Shown here one piece after another: positions 35,059 through 46,878 of a stretch of DNA of 60,185 nt (its first letter is position 1; the number at the start of each line of letters is the position of its first letter). The notes under the pieces were generated by a model. The model did no database searches and was not told where the DNA came from. It was given only the letters and a program-made list of their open reading frames with translations. Source of the DNA: Deltaproteobacteria bacterium (GTDB taxonomy: Bacteria; Desulfobacterota; Binatia; Bin18); assembly GCA_016874775.1 (NCBI GenBank), contig VGTJ01000009.1, forward strand, positions 1 to 60,185. The letters run 5' to 3'. A program made the translations under genes and the position numbers.

Positions 35059-36195
35059 ATGAAACGATTGTGGAAAGGACTCGCCGTCCTGGTAGCAGTA
35101 GCTATGCTGAGCGGGGTGAGCAGCACGGCACAAGCGGTGGTCGGCATTCCTGACGATGTTCCTGGAGCAACATTATTGTTTCCGTTCTTTAAGGTAAACC
35201 CAGCACGGACCGGTGGGAGCGCACAAGACACGTTGATAGTGGTCTCTAACGTTGCCAACCATGCGGTGCACGTTCACGTCACCGTCTGGGACGTTCGTTC
35301 CCAGCACGTTTTTGACTTTACTGCACTCCTGTCCCAACATGACGTCTTCTCCTGCAGCTTATATGATCTTCTGGTTGGGTCGATTGGTTGCACGAGCCTC
35401 AATGGTACGGTCAAAGCTCCCCCACAGGCAGCAACGTTACTGACCACAACCGTTGCTGGACAGGCGATCCTGGCAAGGTATGTGACTGCCGATACTACGT
35501 CTGCCAATACATCTCTGTTCCCAGGCCAACTCGGATATCCACTGGCTGACTGCAATATCCTTATTGGTCACTAATATATTGTCGATCTGCCCGCAGGGTC
35601 CTCGACCGGATTTAATGCAGTGAGCATTGAGCATACGGTCCCGACGAAAGGTCAACCCGCTCCTCGCTTTCCCAACAGCACGTTTGGCTTCTACTTGAAT
35701 CGGTGTATCGAGAACATCGGAACTCCGTGTATCTATGATGCGCTCGAGCGAATCGACGGGCCCAATGGCGATATCGCCCAGACCCGCACGAATGATACCC
35801 CAGGCCTCAAACTCATTCTTCGTTACCTCACGACGAGTGTGCTGCAGGCACGAACCGAAGTCTGGCTCTGGAAGGATCGCGTAACCACGGCGCCGTTAAA
35901 CCTGTCGGTATACGATGAAGACGAGAACGTCTTCTCGATTACGCAGAATTTCCCGGATGAGGTCAATTTTGTCAACGTTGGTGGCATCGTTCTTCCCGGT
36001 GCTCCAGGGGGCTGGTTCCGCATTCCTTTCCTCACCAGCCAATTCCCACCAACCGATCGTCCCATCCAAGCGGTGGCCTACTCCTTACAGCTGGCGAATA
36101 GCCAGAGTGCACAGTTACGTTGGGATGCGATCTTCCCTGCCCATCGGCAATACGCGAACTTCTTCTCGTTCCCTCCAGGGGTAAACCCAGAGTAA
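35059..36195 (+). pseudogene. Secreted protein gene interrupted by one in-frame TAA
   Basis: A single frame from ATG 35059 (GGAGAGGAGAGT upstream) to TAA 36195, with one internal TAA at 35572-35574. Upstream: signal peptide (MKRLWKGLAVLVAVAMLSG to AQA), then GIPDDVPGATLLFPFFKV and a beta-rich domain with FSCSLYDLLVG. Downstream the frame continues YIVDLPAGSSTGFNAVSIEH without loss and ends RQYANFFSFPPGVNPE. Uninterrupted it would be 378 residues. A one-base change (TAC, TAT or CAA to TAA) is enough to explain it. I do not recognise the family. A sequencing error is possible. The 258-base gap upstream has GGCCCCCTAGCGGGGAGCC as a 5' UTR hairpin. Confidence 0.75.
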
Positions 36196-36220
36196 CGACG
36201 AGCTATTGTTCTGTAGAAAA

Positions 36221-36248
36221 AGGCCAGGACTCACTCCTGGCCTTTTTT
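36221..36248 (+). terminator. Rho-independent terminator
   Basis: Perfect 9-bp stem AGGCCAGGA/TCCTGGCCT with loop CTCAC, followed by six T, 26 bases after the interrupted secreted-protein gene. It also argues against starting the next gene at TTG 36250. Confidence 0.9.
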
Positions 36249-36261
36249 CTTGCCCTCGCCA

Positions 36262-38165
36262 ATGCGGAGCGCATCTCTTCTTTCCGAAGGGCAAGCACTG
36301 GCGAAGCAGTACTCGACCGTCACGCAGCATGAGGACAGTGCGTTGAAGTTTCTTACCTATAACCGTCAGTTACTCGACTGGAGCAACTGGCCAGGTTCTG
36401 TCAAAGCGCTTCTCGTTACCCTGCCTCCAGCGGCTCTCATTGCTCATCTATTGTGTACCTATGCAGTCAACGTGCCGTATATGGACCAATGGGGGGTCGC
36501 CGACGTTATCGCGAAAGCCTTTGACGGAACCCTCTCGTTATCAGATCTCACGTTCCATCAAAACGAAACTCGCCTCGTCTTTCCGCGCATTTTTTTTATT
36601 GTCCTCGCCTATCTCACAAACTATGATGCTCGCTATGAGATGTGGGCGTCATTTGCGCTTGCCTGTCTCACGACGTACAACGTGTACCGGCTAGGCAGGC
36701 ACACGCTACACGGCAGCCCCAGCGCTGAGATTATTCTCCTTTTTCTTGCCAGTGTGACAATCTTCAGCATCGCGCAAGAAGAAAACTGGCTCTGGGGTGT
36801 GCAATTGATCGTTTTTGTCCCGGCAGCCTGCCTCTCGTCAATTTGCACCTTGGCGTATTCATCATGTTCCGTAATGGCGAAATTCATCGGGGGTATACTC
36901 CTCGCGATCGTCAGTACATTCTCCTACGCGAACGGCATGCTGTGCTGGCTCGTGGCGCTCCCTGTGCTCCTGGTCCAGACAGAGGCCGACCGACAGAACA
37001 GAAAATGTGGCGTTCTGTTGTGGCTGATCAGCGGCTTTGTCAGTATCGGACTCTACTTTTACAACTATCATAAACCCTCACATCACCCGAGTTTTACTGC
37101 AGCGTTGGCCGATCCCTTGTCCGCCATTTTGTATATTCTTGCCTTCCTCGGTGCGCCGGTCATCACCAACAATCTCGATCGTCAATCTTTCTATCTCGCC
37201 GTTGCTCTTGGGACATGCCTCACAGCGCTGTTTGTTGTCGCGTGTAGTGTTGCCTGGAGGTACCGCGATGATCCGCAGGTGAGATATCAGACTGTGGGGT
37301 GGCTCGCTCTTGGAAGCTACGCACTAGGTAGTGACGCCATATCAATGCTCGGTCGCCTCGGCTTTGGCGTGGGGATGGCGTTGTCATATCGCTACAGCAC
37401 GTTCTCACTCCCCTTTATTGTTGCGCTGATTTATCTGGTACCAATCACGTTACACACGCTACGTCGCAAGCAATCGTCCCCCCTAGCCCCGTGGCTGCAT
37501 TACTGTCCGACAGTCCTTGGGGTGCTTCTTCTCATTCTGCACCTCATATCAATCAACCACTGGAAAACCCTTGCAGAGAGAGATTGGCGACATCGCGTGC
37601 AAGGTAAGTTTTTTTACACTTCGTGGAGGTTCTCCCGAAGACAGCCCTGCTCCAAACCAGCTTTCCTGACATTGCTGCATTGAAACAGTATACAGGCGCC
37701 CTAAACCGCAATGGGTTGTTGTCGCCGCCGCTACGAAAAAGTCTCACTATAGGTCGGCCAGCAGCAACGAATGGCAAGCCAACTCAGGGGTGTGGAACGT
37801 TTGAAACGGTAGAACAGACTGGACCTCACACCTACCTGGCAAAAGGATGGGGAATTGCTCCACAGCAGCAAAAAGCTGCAGATGGTATCGTACTCGCGTA
37901 TGAGGACGGAAATGGATCGTTGACCATTCTTGACGTCATAGAGACCCGTACCCTGCGACCGGATGTCGTCCACACGCTGAGGCAGCCTCGCTATCTATAC
38001 GCGGGATGGGAACATACGTTTGCGTTGCCCCCCGCGACAGGAAACCCCATCAAATTAACAGCCTGGACATTCGACACTAACACAGGAACACTATGCAAAA
38101 CGGCAAACGTTTCTCTTGTCGCCCCAGACACGGGGGAGATTCGTACAGCACAAGACCGCCAATGA
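36262..38165 (+). pseudogene. Polytopic membrane protein (surface glycan), frameshifted at a T7 run
   Basis: Start ATG 36262. The first frame holds a polytopic membrane protein with about ten hydrophobic helices (ALLVTLPPAALIAHLLCTY and on) and the lumenal motif NVPYMDQWGVADVIAKAFDG with HQNETRLVFPR. This resembles the putative O-antigen or lipid-linked-sugar glycosyltransferases of the GT39/DUF-type group. It shifts out of frame at TTTTTTT (37609-37615). With one more T, the second frame joins as GKFFLHFVEVLPKTALLQTSFPD and runs about 180 further residues to 38165. The join is natural, so this is one gene of about 634 residues, damaged, phase-variable or misread. The specific role is not identified. 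Confidence 0.65.
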
Positions 38166-38232
38166 TGAGGGTTGATTTTTTCATGTTGTCACTGTTCGTT
38201 ACGCAGAACCGGGAGCCAGAGGGGAATCATTC

Positions 38233-39216
38233 GTGGCGCTAGACACGCAAACGACACCGTTGGACGTGCTCGCCATTCTCATGCCGATCTACAACGACTG
38301 GGAATCGGCAGTGCAACTCGTCGGCGCCATTGAGCACACACTCAGCACTCGCGCCAAAACGCTACGATTCGTGCTGATCGACGATGAGAGTAAACTCCCT
38401 CCACCTCACACGCTCTCAGTTGCTTCTCCAACCACCTCCGTCGAAATCCTCCGTTTACGTCGTAACCTTGGCCATCAACGAGCTATTGCTATCGGGCTCA
38501 TGCACCTGCTGCCGCAAACTGACATCACTGCGGTTATTGTCATGGACGGGGACGGAGAAGATACTCCGGAAGGAACCCGAATTCTGGTTGATCGTTTCAA
38601 CCTCGCAGGGCGGAACACTGCAATTTTCGCTCAACGCGCACGGCGAACGGAAAATCTTATCTTCAAGTTGTTTTATTTCCTTTTTCGCACCTCTCACAGA
38701 CTCTTCATCGGTACCGATGTGCGAGTTGGGAACTTTAGCATTCTCCCTCGATCGCACCTCTCGTGCCTCGCTGTCGTCCCTGAGTTATGGAACCACTTTG
38801 CCGCAGCAGTCTTCAAATCCCGTCTGCGCATCGAACAAGTGCCGATTGATCGAGGATATCGCTTTACTGGTTCATCTCACATGAACTTCATCGCCTTAGT
38901 TGCCCACGGTCTGAGTGCAATCTCGGTTTTTTCCGATATCGTTGGACTGCGCCTCCTTATTGCTAGTACGCTGTTCGCAGTTACCGCAGCGCTAGGCCTG
39001 TTCGCAGTTTCGGCGATGAGACTGACGACAACACTGGCGATTCCGGGCTGGGCAACCACAGCAACAGGATTCCTGCTTATCGTGCTGCTCCAAGCACTCC
39101 TTCTTGTGTTCGTGTTTGTCTTCATCGTCCTGCATGGAAGAAACACCATCGGATTCCTCCCAGTTCGTGATTATCTGTATTTCATCGAACGAACAGAACG
39201 GATTGATACACACTGA
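38233..39216 (+). CDS. Family 2 glycosyltransferase with membrane tail
   Basis: 327 residues from GTG 38233 (GGGGA upstream). GT-A fold with VLAILMPIYNDW near the start, FVLIDDES, the LRRNLGHQRAIAIGL acceptor segment and the metal-binding DGDGEDTPEG (about 110-119). Two hydrophobic helices close to the end (about 235-255 and 275-300) resemble GtrB/dolichyl-phosphate mannosyltransferase-like enzymes that load undecaprenyl phosphate. It likely works with the membrane protein upstream and the methyltransferase 2 bases downstream in surface glycan assembly. Confidence 0.85.
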   Translation: MALDTQTTPLDVLAILMPIYNDWESAVQLVGAIEHTLSTRAKTLRFVLIDDESKLPPPHTLSVASPTTSVEILRLRRNLGHQRAIAIGLMHLLPQTDITAVIVMDGDGEDTPEGTRILVDRFNLAGRNTAIFAQRARRTENLIFKLFYFLFRTSHRLFIGTDVRVGNFSILPRSHLSCLAVVPELWNHFAAAVFKSRLRIEQVPIDRGYRFTGSSHMNFIALVAHGLSAISVFSDIVGLRLLIASTLFAVTAALGLFAVSAMRLTTTLAIPGWATTATGFLLIVLLQALLLVFVFVFIVLHGRNTIGFLPVRDYLYFIERTERIDTH

Positions 39217-39218
39217 AT

Positions 39219-39947
39219 ATGCGGGATGAATCAATACATCCAAGTGAGAGTTATTCTTATGGGGGAAATGAACTCTCTCTTTTCCAGGAGGCCCATCATT
39301 GGAAAAGATATGTGCGCGCGAAACTTTCCCCGTACATTCATGGACGAGTGCTCGAAGTGGGCGCAGGCATTGGCGGAACGACCCAATACCTCGCTGAATT
39401 GGGAACTCACTGGTTGAGCCTAGAACCCGATGCGGTACTGGCTGCGCAGATTGCAGCTACCCTCTCTCAACATGCTGCACGAGAGCGGGTCCGCATTCAC
39501 TGTGGAACTCTCGACTCCCTGGGGCAAAACGATACCTTCGACACCATCCTGTACATCGATGTCCTTGAGCACATCGAAAACGATAAAAGGGAAATCCTCA
39601 GCGCCACAAGCCATCTCGCCGCAGAAGGGAGGCTTATTGTCCTCTCCCCTGCGCATCCGTTTCTTTTCACCCCTTTCGATGCGCATATCGGGCACTATCG
39701 ACGCTACAACAAGAAGAGTCTCGGAGCACTTATCCCTCCATCGCTACACAGTGAAACCGTACAGTATCTTGATAGCGTCGGACTTTTAGCTTCACTCGGA
39801 AATCGACTCCTCTTGAAGAGCAGCATGCCAACAGCTGCACAGATTGCCCTGTGGGACCGCTGTATGGTTCCAGTCTCTTCATACCTCGATGCGGTGTTCG
39901 GCTATGCTCTGGGAAAAACCATTGTCGGCGTGTGGAGACTAACCTAA
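39219..39947 (+). CDS. SAM-dependent methyltransferase
   Basis: 242 residues; class I Rossmann methyltransferase. Motif I is RVLEVGAGIGGTTQYL (about 43-58), acidic end of strand 2 LSLEPD, then TILYIDVLEHIENDKREI for motif post II. The carboxy end looks membrane-associated (VFGYALGKTIVGVWRL). It starts 2 bases after the glycosyltransferase stop, so it is co-translated with it. It is likely to methylate a sugar or lipid-linked intermediate. Its last four bases overlap the convergent gene at 39944. Confidence 0.88.
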   Translation: MRDESIHPSESYSYGGNELSLFQEAHHWKRYVRAKLSPYIHGRVLEVGAGIGGTTQYLAELGTHWLSLEPDAVLAAQIAATLSQHAARERVRIHCGTLDSLGQNDTFDTILYIDVLEHIENDKREILSATSHLAAEGRLIVLSPAHPFLFTPFDAHIGHYRRYNKKSLGALIPPSLHSETVQYLDSVGLLASLGNRLLLKSSMPTAAQIALWDRCMVPVSSYLDAVFGYALGKTIVGVWRLT

Positions 39948-41410
39948 CGGACAATATAGGGTAGAAACCCTTCGGGTGTAAGCTGCAAATGAGGAGCAAG
40001 CTCTTGACGCTGCTGAGACGTGCGAAAAACTGCGTTCCTATCAAGCCACAGGTAAAGGTCGCGCATCTCTCCCCACTCCATCACACCGCCAGGCAGAGGC
40101 GTGAGGGTCAACGTGAGCTGCGGTCTCTCCACACCATAACGGGTGACTTGGTAGTGCCCTGCATGAATTCTTTCGGTCCACGCCTTCTTGCTCTCCAGGT
40201 CCCCGTTGGCTTGACGCCAAAACAACACCCACGGAAGAACGAGGGCCAGAGGAAAAGCCGCTCGTCCCCGAGGAAACCGTTCGACCAAGAATAAATAGAG
40301 GCCACAGACAACAAACAACACACCTGGGAGTATATGGTAGATATAGCGAGAAGACAGGCTCTGCTGGGGAAGAAATGAATGTCGAGCGATAGCAATCAAT
40401 GCGGTAAATAATAAATACTGTACCCAACCAAAAATAACCAGATGTCGATATCGTGCTGATCGGATAACCGTGAAAATAGAGAGTGCTACTAATATTCCAG
40501 CTACGGCTATCAGTGGCCCAATAATCATCGGAACAGTGGGAGCTGGATCAAGGATCCACACCAGTATTGTCCGGCCTATATTGGTATAGCTGGCGAAAAG
40601 AAAATAGCTGAACATCGCCCAGAACGTCTGCAAGCTAAACCCCTGCTGCTGATACTGTGCGGCATTATCCCATATAAACAGGAAGAAGAAGAGCAGATTA
40701 AAGCACTGGAGGGCAACGACAAATCCCAGGACTTTTCGCGACACAACTTCCTGCGACATAAATATGAGCAACAGATACAAAGACGGATAAAAGAGCGAAT
40801 TACCTCCGGTGTAAGACTGAAAGACAAGCAACGCCAGTGAAAGAATCAAGAGGTAGCGCAAGCGATATTGAAACCAGAGAAAGAGGCACAACACTGACCC
40901 GAGCCATCCCATAAGCACTAGCGCCGCACCAAAGCCACCCTGCGAATAGAGCGTTTCCCAGATGAGTGGGTTGAGTCCATAGAGAACAAGGGCAAAGGCG
41001 GCCAAAAACCAACTTCGTGAGATTACATAGGCAAGATACGCTGCGATAAAGACGACGACACCGTGGGCAAGGACCGTAACAACATGAAGCCAGTATCCAT
41101 TGTTGCCAAAGAGTTTGGCGTAGGAGTACAGCACAAATTTATACAATGGCATGAAATGTTCGTTTTGTGCCTTCCATACCTCTCCCCAACCATTGTGACG
41201 AAAGTTATTCAGCATCACTGCGTCATCAAGGAAATAATAATAGAAATCCATCCGCCAATACCAGCAAAGGAGGATAAGAAAACCGAGGCAGAAGATCGCG
41301 ATAGAAGAATACGGTAACGGAAGAGCGGTATCGGTATTGCGATCGGAGGCTGTTGTTGGCGAGTTTTTCAGGAAAGGGTCATGAATCTTGGATATTATTT
41401 CGCTCATCAT
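39944..41410 (-). CDS. Polytopic membrane protein, putative glycan-modifying
   Basis: About 488 residues from ATG 41410 (an alternative ATG at 41431 overlaps the upstream gene). At least nine hydrophobic helices. A lumenal loop after helix 1 has YYYFLDDAVMLNNFRHNGW with an acidic DD pair and HFMPLYKFVLY, a pattern seen in GT-C-type and related membrane glycosyltransferases (arabinosyl/mannosyl-like). The carboxy-terminal 100 residues are soluble. Family and substrate are not identified. It is the last gene of the leftward glycan export operon. Confidence 0.65.
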   Translation of the reverse strand: MMSEIISKIHDPFLKNSPTTASDRNTDTALPLPYSSIAIFCLGFLILLCWYWRMDFYYYFLDDAVMLNNFRHNGWGEVWKAQNEHFMPLYKFVLYSYAKLFGNNGYWLHVVTVLAHGVVVFIAAYLAYVISRSWFLAAFALVLYGLNPLIWETLYSQGGFGAALVLMGWLGSVLCLFLWFQYRLRYLLILSLALLVFQSYTGGNSLFYPSLYLLLIFMSQEVVSRKVLGFVVALQCFNLLFFFLFIWDNAAQYQQQGFSLQTFWAMFSYFLFASYTNIGRTILVWILDPAPTVPMIIGPLIAVAGILVALSIFTVIRSARYRHLVIFGWVQYLLFTALIAIARHSFLPQQSLSSRYIYHILPGVLFVVCGLYLFLVERFPRGRAAFPLALVLPWVLFWRQANGDLESKKAWTERIHAGHYQVTRYGVERPQLTLTLTPLPGGVMEWGEMRDLYLWLDRNAVFRTSQQRQELAPHLQLTPEGFLPYIVR

Positions 41411-41418
41411 GGCTACTT

Positions 41419-44400
41419 TCAAAACTGCCACGGCTTCGTCACACGCGGAGGAAACGCAAGCGTAAAATCAGCGCGCTCAAGCGTTAAATTCAGATTCAGT
41501 GCGGGATCACGTGGCAACACCTCTCCCCACCTTTTGAGCATATAGTCTATCTCTTGGCGAAACCGTTGTTGTTTCTCGATGGTATCATCCTGCCCACGCG
41601 TCGCTGATTCATGGTGATACAGCTCTGCATACGGAGTCCAGAGGTTACGAAATCCCGCTTGACGAACACGAAGACAGAGATCTACGTCGTTAAATGCAAT
41701 GGATAGATTCTCATCAAAGCCACCAGCAAGATCGAAAATCTTACGCTGAATAACTAGACACGCAGCGGTCACCGCAGAAAGGTTCTGGGTGAGCAGTGCG
41801 CGTCCCATTTGCCCAGAATACCCACGCGGCTTGTGATCGTACGCATGTCCTGCGACCCCACGCAATCCCAAGAGGACGCCGGCATGCTGAATGGTGTTGT
41901 CAGGATAATACAGCATTGCCCCAACCGCACCGATTTCAGGTCGCATCGCATGGCTGACCATTTCCTCAAGCCAATCTGGAGAGATCACCTCCAAGTCATT
42001 ATTGAGGAAGGCAAGCACTTCTCCGTTTGCATGTGTGACAGAGAGGTTGTTAATTGCAGAATAGTTGAAGGGCGCAGCATAACGAATGACGCGAATTTTT
42101 TCTCCTCGACCAATTGCTGCAGATAGGCAAGCGTCTGTGGGTCAGTCGATTCGTTATCGACAACAATAATCTCATAGCGAGGGTAGGTAGTTTTTTTCCT
42201 GAGGCTGTCAAAAAACTGCTGCAGCAGATCACAGCGATCACGCGTGGGAATGATCATTGAGACCAGCGGTGCTGGGGTCGGCACCGAATATTTAATCCGC
42301 CAATGCGATCCGACACCAGGAAGAATTTTGGCTGCCACTTTCATGCGTTCGAAATGCGATTGCAACAAGCGGAGTTGCGCATCACTGGCATAGTTCTTTT
42401 GATCGATCGCCAAGGCTGTCGAGCCCGAAATCGCGCGCCAGTGGTATAACACATGGGGAATATGGCGAATCTGATCCCCAGAAACTCGCTCGGCAATCCG
42501 TAACGCGAGATCCCAATCTTGACTGCCCTCGTAGCCTTCGCGGAACCCGCCGACTTCGCGCATCAGACTTGTGCGATAGACACCGAGGTGGTTAATACAG
42601 TTCTGCGTCAAAAACAGAGCCGGATTCCAGTCGGGTTTGAAATAGGGGCCATACCGTCGACCGGTTTCGTCAATCTTATCTTCATCACTGTAGATAATCG
42701 CGGCATCTGGGTGCGCGTTCAGTTCTACGGCAACCATATACAAGGCGTGCGGTGGTAGCTCATCGTCGTGATCCAGCAACGCAACCACTTCGCCAGTCGC
42801 AAGTGTCAGCGCACTATTCGACGATGCTGAGATATGCCCATTGGTTTCACGATAGAGCACTTTGATGCGTGGGTCTTTGGTGCGATATTCTTCGAGGATG
42901 GCTCTGACGTGGATGTCGGGCGACGCATCATCGGCAATACAGAGTTCCCAATGCGGATAGGTTTGCCGACGCACCGATTCGATCGCTAAACGGAGCCACG
43001 TTTCCGGCGTGTTATAGACCGGCATGAGTATACTGATGAGCGGCGTCCGAGGCAGGCGTTCACTACGTTGGCGCATGGCACCGAGATCGTCCTCTATCAA
43101 AGTGTCATACGCTTCTACCCACTCCTGGTAGCCAGCAACATGGCCAGATTCTTGGAGAAAGAATCGCCGCCACAACGTCTCTTGGCCTTCAACTTGTACC
43201 ACGTTGCGACTCTGGCGGATCATGCCCAGCATTTGCTGAGGGTGAAACCACACTGGCCGTCCATGCCGCCACAGGAGCATAGCGATTACCTGAAACCAGC
43301 CCACTTCTCGTAGCGTCACATTCTTCAGCACGAAGGGACCTGTCGTTGATAGTGGATCAAACCGCAATGCATTGACAACATCTGGAAGTTCAATAAGAAA
43401 AGAGGCACGAATTTCCGTTGCGCGAGAAGCAGAAGCGTTCGCTTCTCCACTTTCACTGTCTGTTATAGCCGTTACAACCACCTTAACGGGGCGGCGCAGA
43501 AGAATTTTCTGTTCTTCAATAAAGCCGTTACCACTATCGACATACAGGTATGGCGTGAGCCGACGATCGGTATAGGTCGTCACATAGGACAGCAACGTCC
43601 ATCCGGTCGGCATGCGTCCGTGAGACGAGCGCATGAGAAACTGTGGATCAGCTCCTGTACTGCGAAAGTTTCGATTTTCCACAGTGACGTCGCGGAGAGG
43701 CGCAAGGTCGACCAAGTGCGGTTCTCGCCAGCGCACTAACCGCCATGCCCATTTCACCCACTCCCGCACGGTTCTGAATGGCGCGGTCATACGCCACGAC
43801 GGTGACTGCTCCATGATACTGCGGAGTCGCGCTTCCTCTTGATATTGCCGCGCGAGGGTTTTTGTCTGCTGGTGTAACTGCTCGATCTCTTGCTCGTGCT
43901 CACCGTTTTGTATTTTCAAGTCATTCGTCAGTTGTTGGAGCTCCGCCACTGTTGCACGCTGCTCTTGTAACGCTCGCTCGACGTTCCCAATATGCTGATC
44001 TTTCATCTCCAACTGATGGTCTTTCATCTCCAAAGCGGCTTGCGCAGTCGCTGCCACCGCCTGCTGTTGCTGATCCCGCCAGTTGACCAACGCCTCTGCG
44101 AGGGGTCGGGTGATCATTTGTCTGATCGTCATGACCACACGAAGCACTGCCACTGTCTGCCGTTCTTCACCATCGAGCTTCGGAATGTTGTGCAGGAGCA
44201 GCTGCGGGTCACCGCTCGAAGAGACACAGAGCAACCCTTCGGCACGGTCGCGGAGAATCGTCATATCAGGGCCAACGATAATATCGGGAAAACCATTTTC
44301 CGCAGTCCATGAGCACACCGTTGTACTGGCCTCCGAGCCGGGTGAGTTCACTGACAGTTCTATGGAACGAATAGCGACAGCTGCCGGAAAGTTCACCACA

Positions 44401-45440
44401 TCAAGCCTGAGCATCTCGCCTTGAAGAAATGGGAACTGACACTCATAGCTGTGCTCTTGCGCATCGACGACCACATCGACCGACGCCGATGCCTCCTGAG
44501 AAAACTCTCCATTCACCAGCCAAAAGACTTCCAAGGCAGGATGCCTCGTATAGGACAAGACCGCCCCATCATCGACGCGTGTAAACACGTTCGCGTAACG
44601 ACAATAGTCCCCATACGCACGATCAATCTGTTGAACAAAATCCTTTGACTGAAGAATTTTCGGCGCACGCTCCGCATCAAGACACAGGCGATAGGTACGA
44701 GATACCGCTGCGCCGATGTCACCTGCGCTCGCTAATGCGTCGAGATCTGAACGACCATGACGCAGCTTGGGTTGCAGGAATTGATGCAACGCCGCTCGTT
44801 GTGACGCTATAGTCGAGGGCCATTCCAGATCAAACGCTTTGACCAGACTGCGCAGGCACGGTTGCCAATTGTCAAGCAGCCGATCGTAACTCACCACCCG
44901 GCGACGCAAGGTCTGCGTCCAGTACAAGGACGACAGATTATAAAGCTGCCAGAGGGCGAGCGACCGCTCTTGAGGAAAGCTATCGCGCCGCTGGAGCGAC
45001 GCGGCAACGTCCAGTGGATGACGCAAACATAGCACATAGTACGGCTCGACATTGAGTCGCCGAAGGGCTTCCGCCCATAAGGGGAGAAAGAGACAGGTAC
45101 GCGGATCTTTCCACATCCACAACCGTTGCTTACCAAACTCCCTGTGAAGTAACTCCGGCAGCTCTTCTCTATACGGGGCCACGTCGGATCGTTCCCACCA
45201 CCCTTCAGGAAGGGGCAGAATGTTGTACCATTCATGTTTCAAGGTACGTAACAAACGCACATTGAAGTCGAGAATCGACCCATGCTCCCAGAACCCTTCC
45301 GGATTGTCATCCCGAGGAGGCAGCAGCTTTTCTGGCGGACCAATATACGCACCCAGAAGATTTAACGCGCGTGCAATCGCAGAAGTCCCACTACGATGCA
45401 TACCGAGCACACAAATAGCATGTTGTTGAGCTTGCCCCAT
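41419..45440 (-). pseudogene. Sulfotransferase-glycosyltransferase fusion, frameshifted at an A6 run
   Basis: One gene of about 1340 residues in two frames. Residues 1-230: sulfotransferase with the PAPS 5'-phosphosulfate loop GMHRSGTSAIARAL (13-26) and 3'-phosphate segment LRHPLDVAASLQRRDS. Middle: an unrecognised beta domain, then a coiled coil (about 455-550) and the linker SPSWRMTAPFRTVREW common in glycan enzymes. Then GT2 domain 1 (PLISILMPVYNTP, IADDASPD, LLDHDDELPP, QDWDLALRIAE) and GT2 domain 2 (PLVSMIIPTRDR onward). Domain 2 breaks at an A6 run (window 42096-42101); with one more A it reads EKKIRVIRYAAPFNYSAIN and continues LAFLNNDLEVISPDW to 41419. It probably adds sulfated glycan units to the exported polymer. 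Confidence 0.75.
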
Positions 45441-45458
45441 CCGATCGTCCCTGTTGGC

Positions 45459-46878
45459 CTACTCTGTCGTTGAACGGTTACTGACTGCCTCACTCTGCAC
45501 GTGCACATGCGGGGTGACATGGAAGTCAACCAGTGCCGTGGTCAAAGCCGTTTCCTCTGGCAGCACCTTACACACTCCAAGTTCGACCTTACGGTCCAAA
45601 TACACTTCTCCGTGATCCACGGTCCCTAACACTCCAGCATTGAGGAAATACGTGCCAGCGTTGAGATTCGCCATGAAGGTAAACTCTACGATCAACGTTG
45701 TTCCGGCTTTGACATGGGGAATCCCTTGAAATTCCTGGGCCGTCGTTGCTCCGCCGAGCTCAATGCCAGTCAGTGTTTTAATCAACATGCCGCAGCGCAC
45801 CTGAAAACAATCGCGGTCAAAGTGCACTTGATAGCGCCACACATAGAACTCACGAGGCACGAGCACGTTCACCCGCTCTTCTTCCTCGGTCATAATTGCC
45901 GCCGCGCCGATGCGCGCACCGCGCGATTCGTAGTGTACGGTACTCACAGACTGTAATGACGGATCATAAAATGCTTTAGGTTGACTGTTCCGCTTCAGAG
46001 GTTGCGACCGTGGACCTCCGAGAGACGGCGTGTCTCCTCCACCGTTGTGCCCGAGCTCTCGCGCTTGATCAGTTTGGTCTCCCCACCCCTGATCACTCTC
46101 CTGTCGCATTTCCGCCAGGAGCACCGCTTGACGCTCAGCGGGCGCATATAAAAATTTATGATACATATTCACAACGTGTTTACTTGGTCCCACCAGCACT
46201 AACTCTCCTGCGTGGAGCAGAAATGCCCGATCACACAGTTGTGTCACTGACGCACTCGCATGAGAAACAAAAAGGATCGTCCCCCCCCTGGCGTTTGAAT
46301 TCTTCAATCTTGGCGAAACACTTCCGCTGAAAGAGCTCATCGCCGACGGCAAGCGCTTCGTCAACGATGAGAATCTCTTTCGGCACGAACGCTTGCACCG
46401 CAAAGGCGAGCCGCACGGCCATACCACTCGAATAGGTTTTTACCGGCTGCTCAAGAAACTCGCCAATATCAGCAAACGCAACAATGTCCTGAAAATAGCA
46501 CTCGACCTCCCGTTGGCTCAGCCCTAGAATTGCCCCATTCATGAAAATGTTTTCCCGGCCAGTGAACTCCGGGTTGAAACCACTCCCCAATTCGAGCAGC
46601 GCTGCCACCTGGCCATTGACCACGAGTTCACCAGTCGTAGGTGCCAAGGTTCCAGCAATAAGCTGCAACAAGGTACTCTTCCCGGAACCGTTACGGCCAA
46701 TAATGCCGACGACTTCTCCGGCGCGGATCGAAAACGACACACCTTTCAAAGCCCAGAACTCACGGTGATATTGTCGCCAGCGACCAAACAAACTTTGCTT
46801 CAGTCGATCTTGCGGCTGACGGTAAATCGGATATCGCTTGCTCAGGCCCGAGGCAGCAATCATGACTTCAGAGGACAT
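45459..46878 (-). pseudogene. wzt: O-antigen ABC exporter ATPase with Wzt-C domain, frameshifted at a G8 run
   Basis: Start ATG 46878 (MSSEVMIAASGLSKRY). NBD with Walker [17 protein letters not shown], the Wzt-type signature KTYSSGMAVRLAFA and Walker B ILIVDEALAVGD. The frame shifts at GGGGGGGG (46281-46288); with seven G it continues RQGGTILFVSHA (H-loop) and LCDRAFLLHAGELVLVG to 45459. The carboxy-terminal 150 residues (VNVLVPREFYVWRYQVHF and on) form the Wzt-C carbohydrate-binding domain that recognises the finished polymer end. As sequenced, the ATPase lacks its H-loop and Wzt-C. Read through, it is about 470 residues. Confidence 0.85.

Noticed and set aside
42096-42101. Programmed -1 frameshifting in the GT2 gene
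   Set aside because: Six A preceded by G is only weakly slippery and I see no stimulatory structure. Indel, phase variation or sequencing error is simpler.
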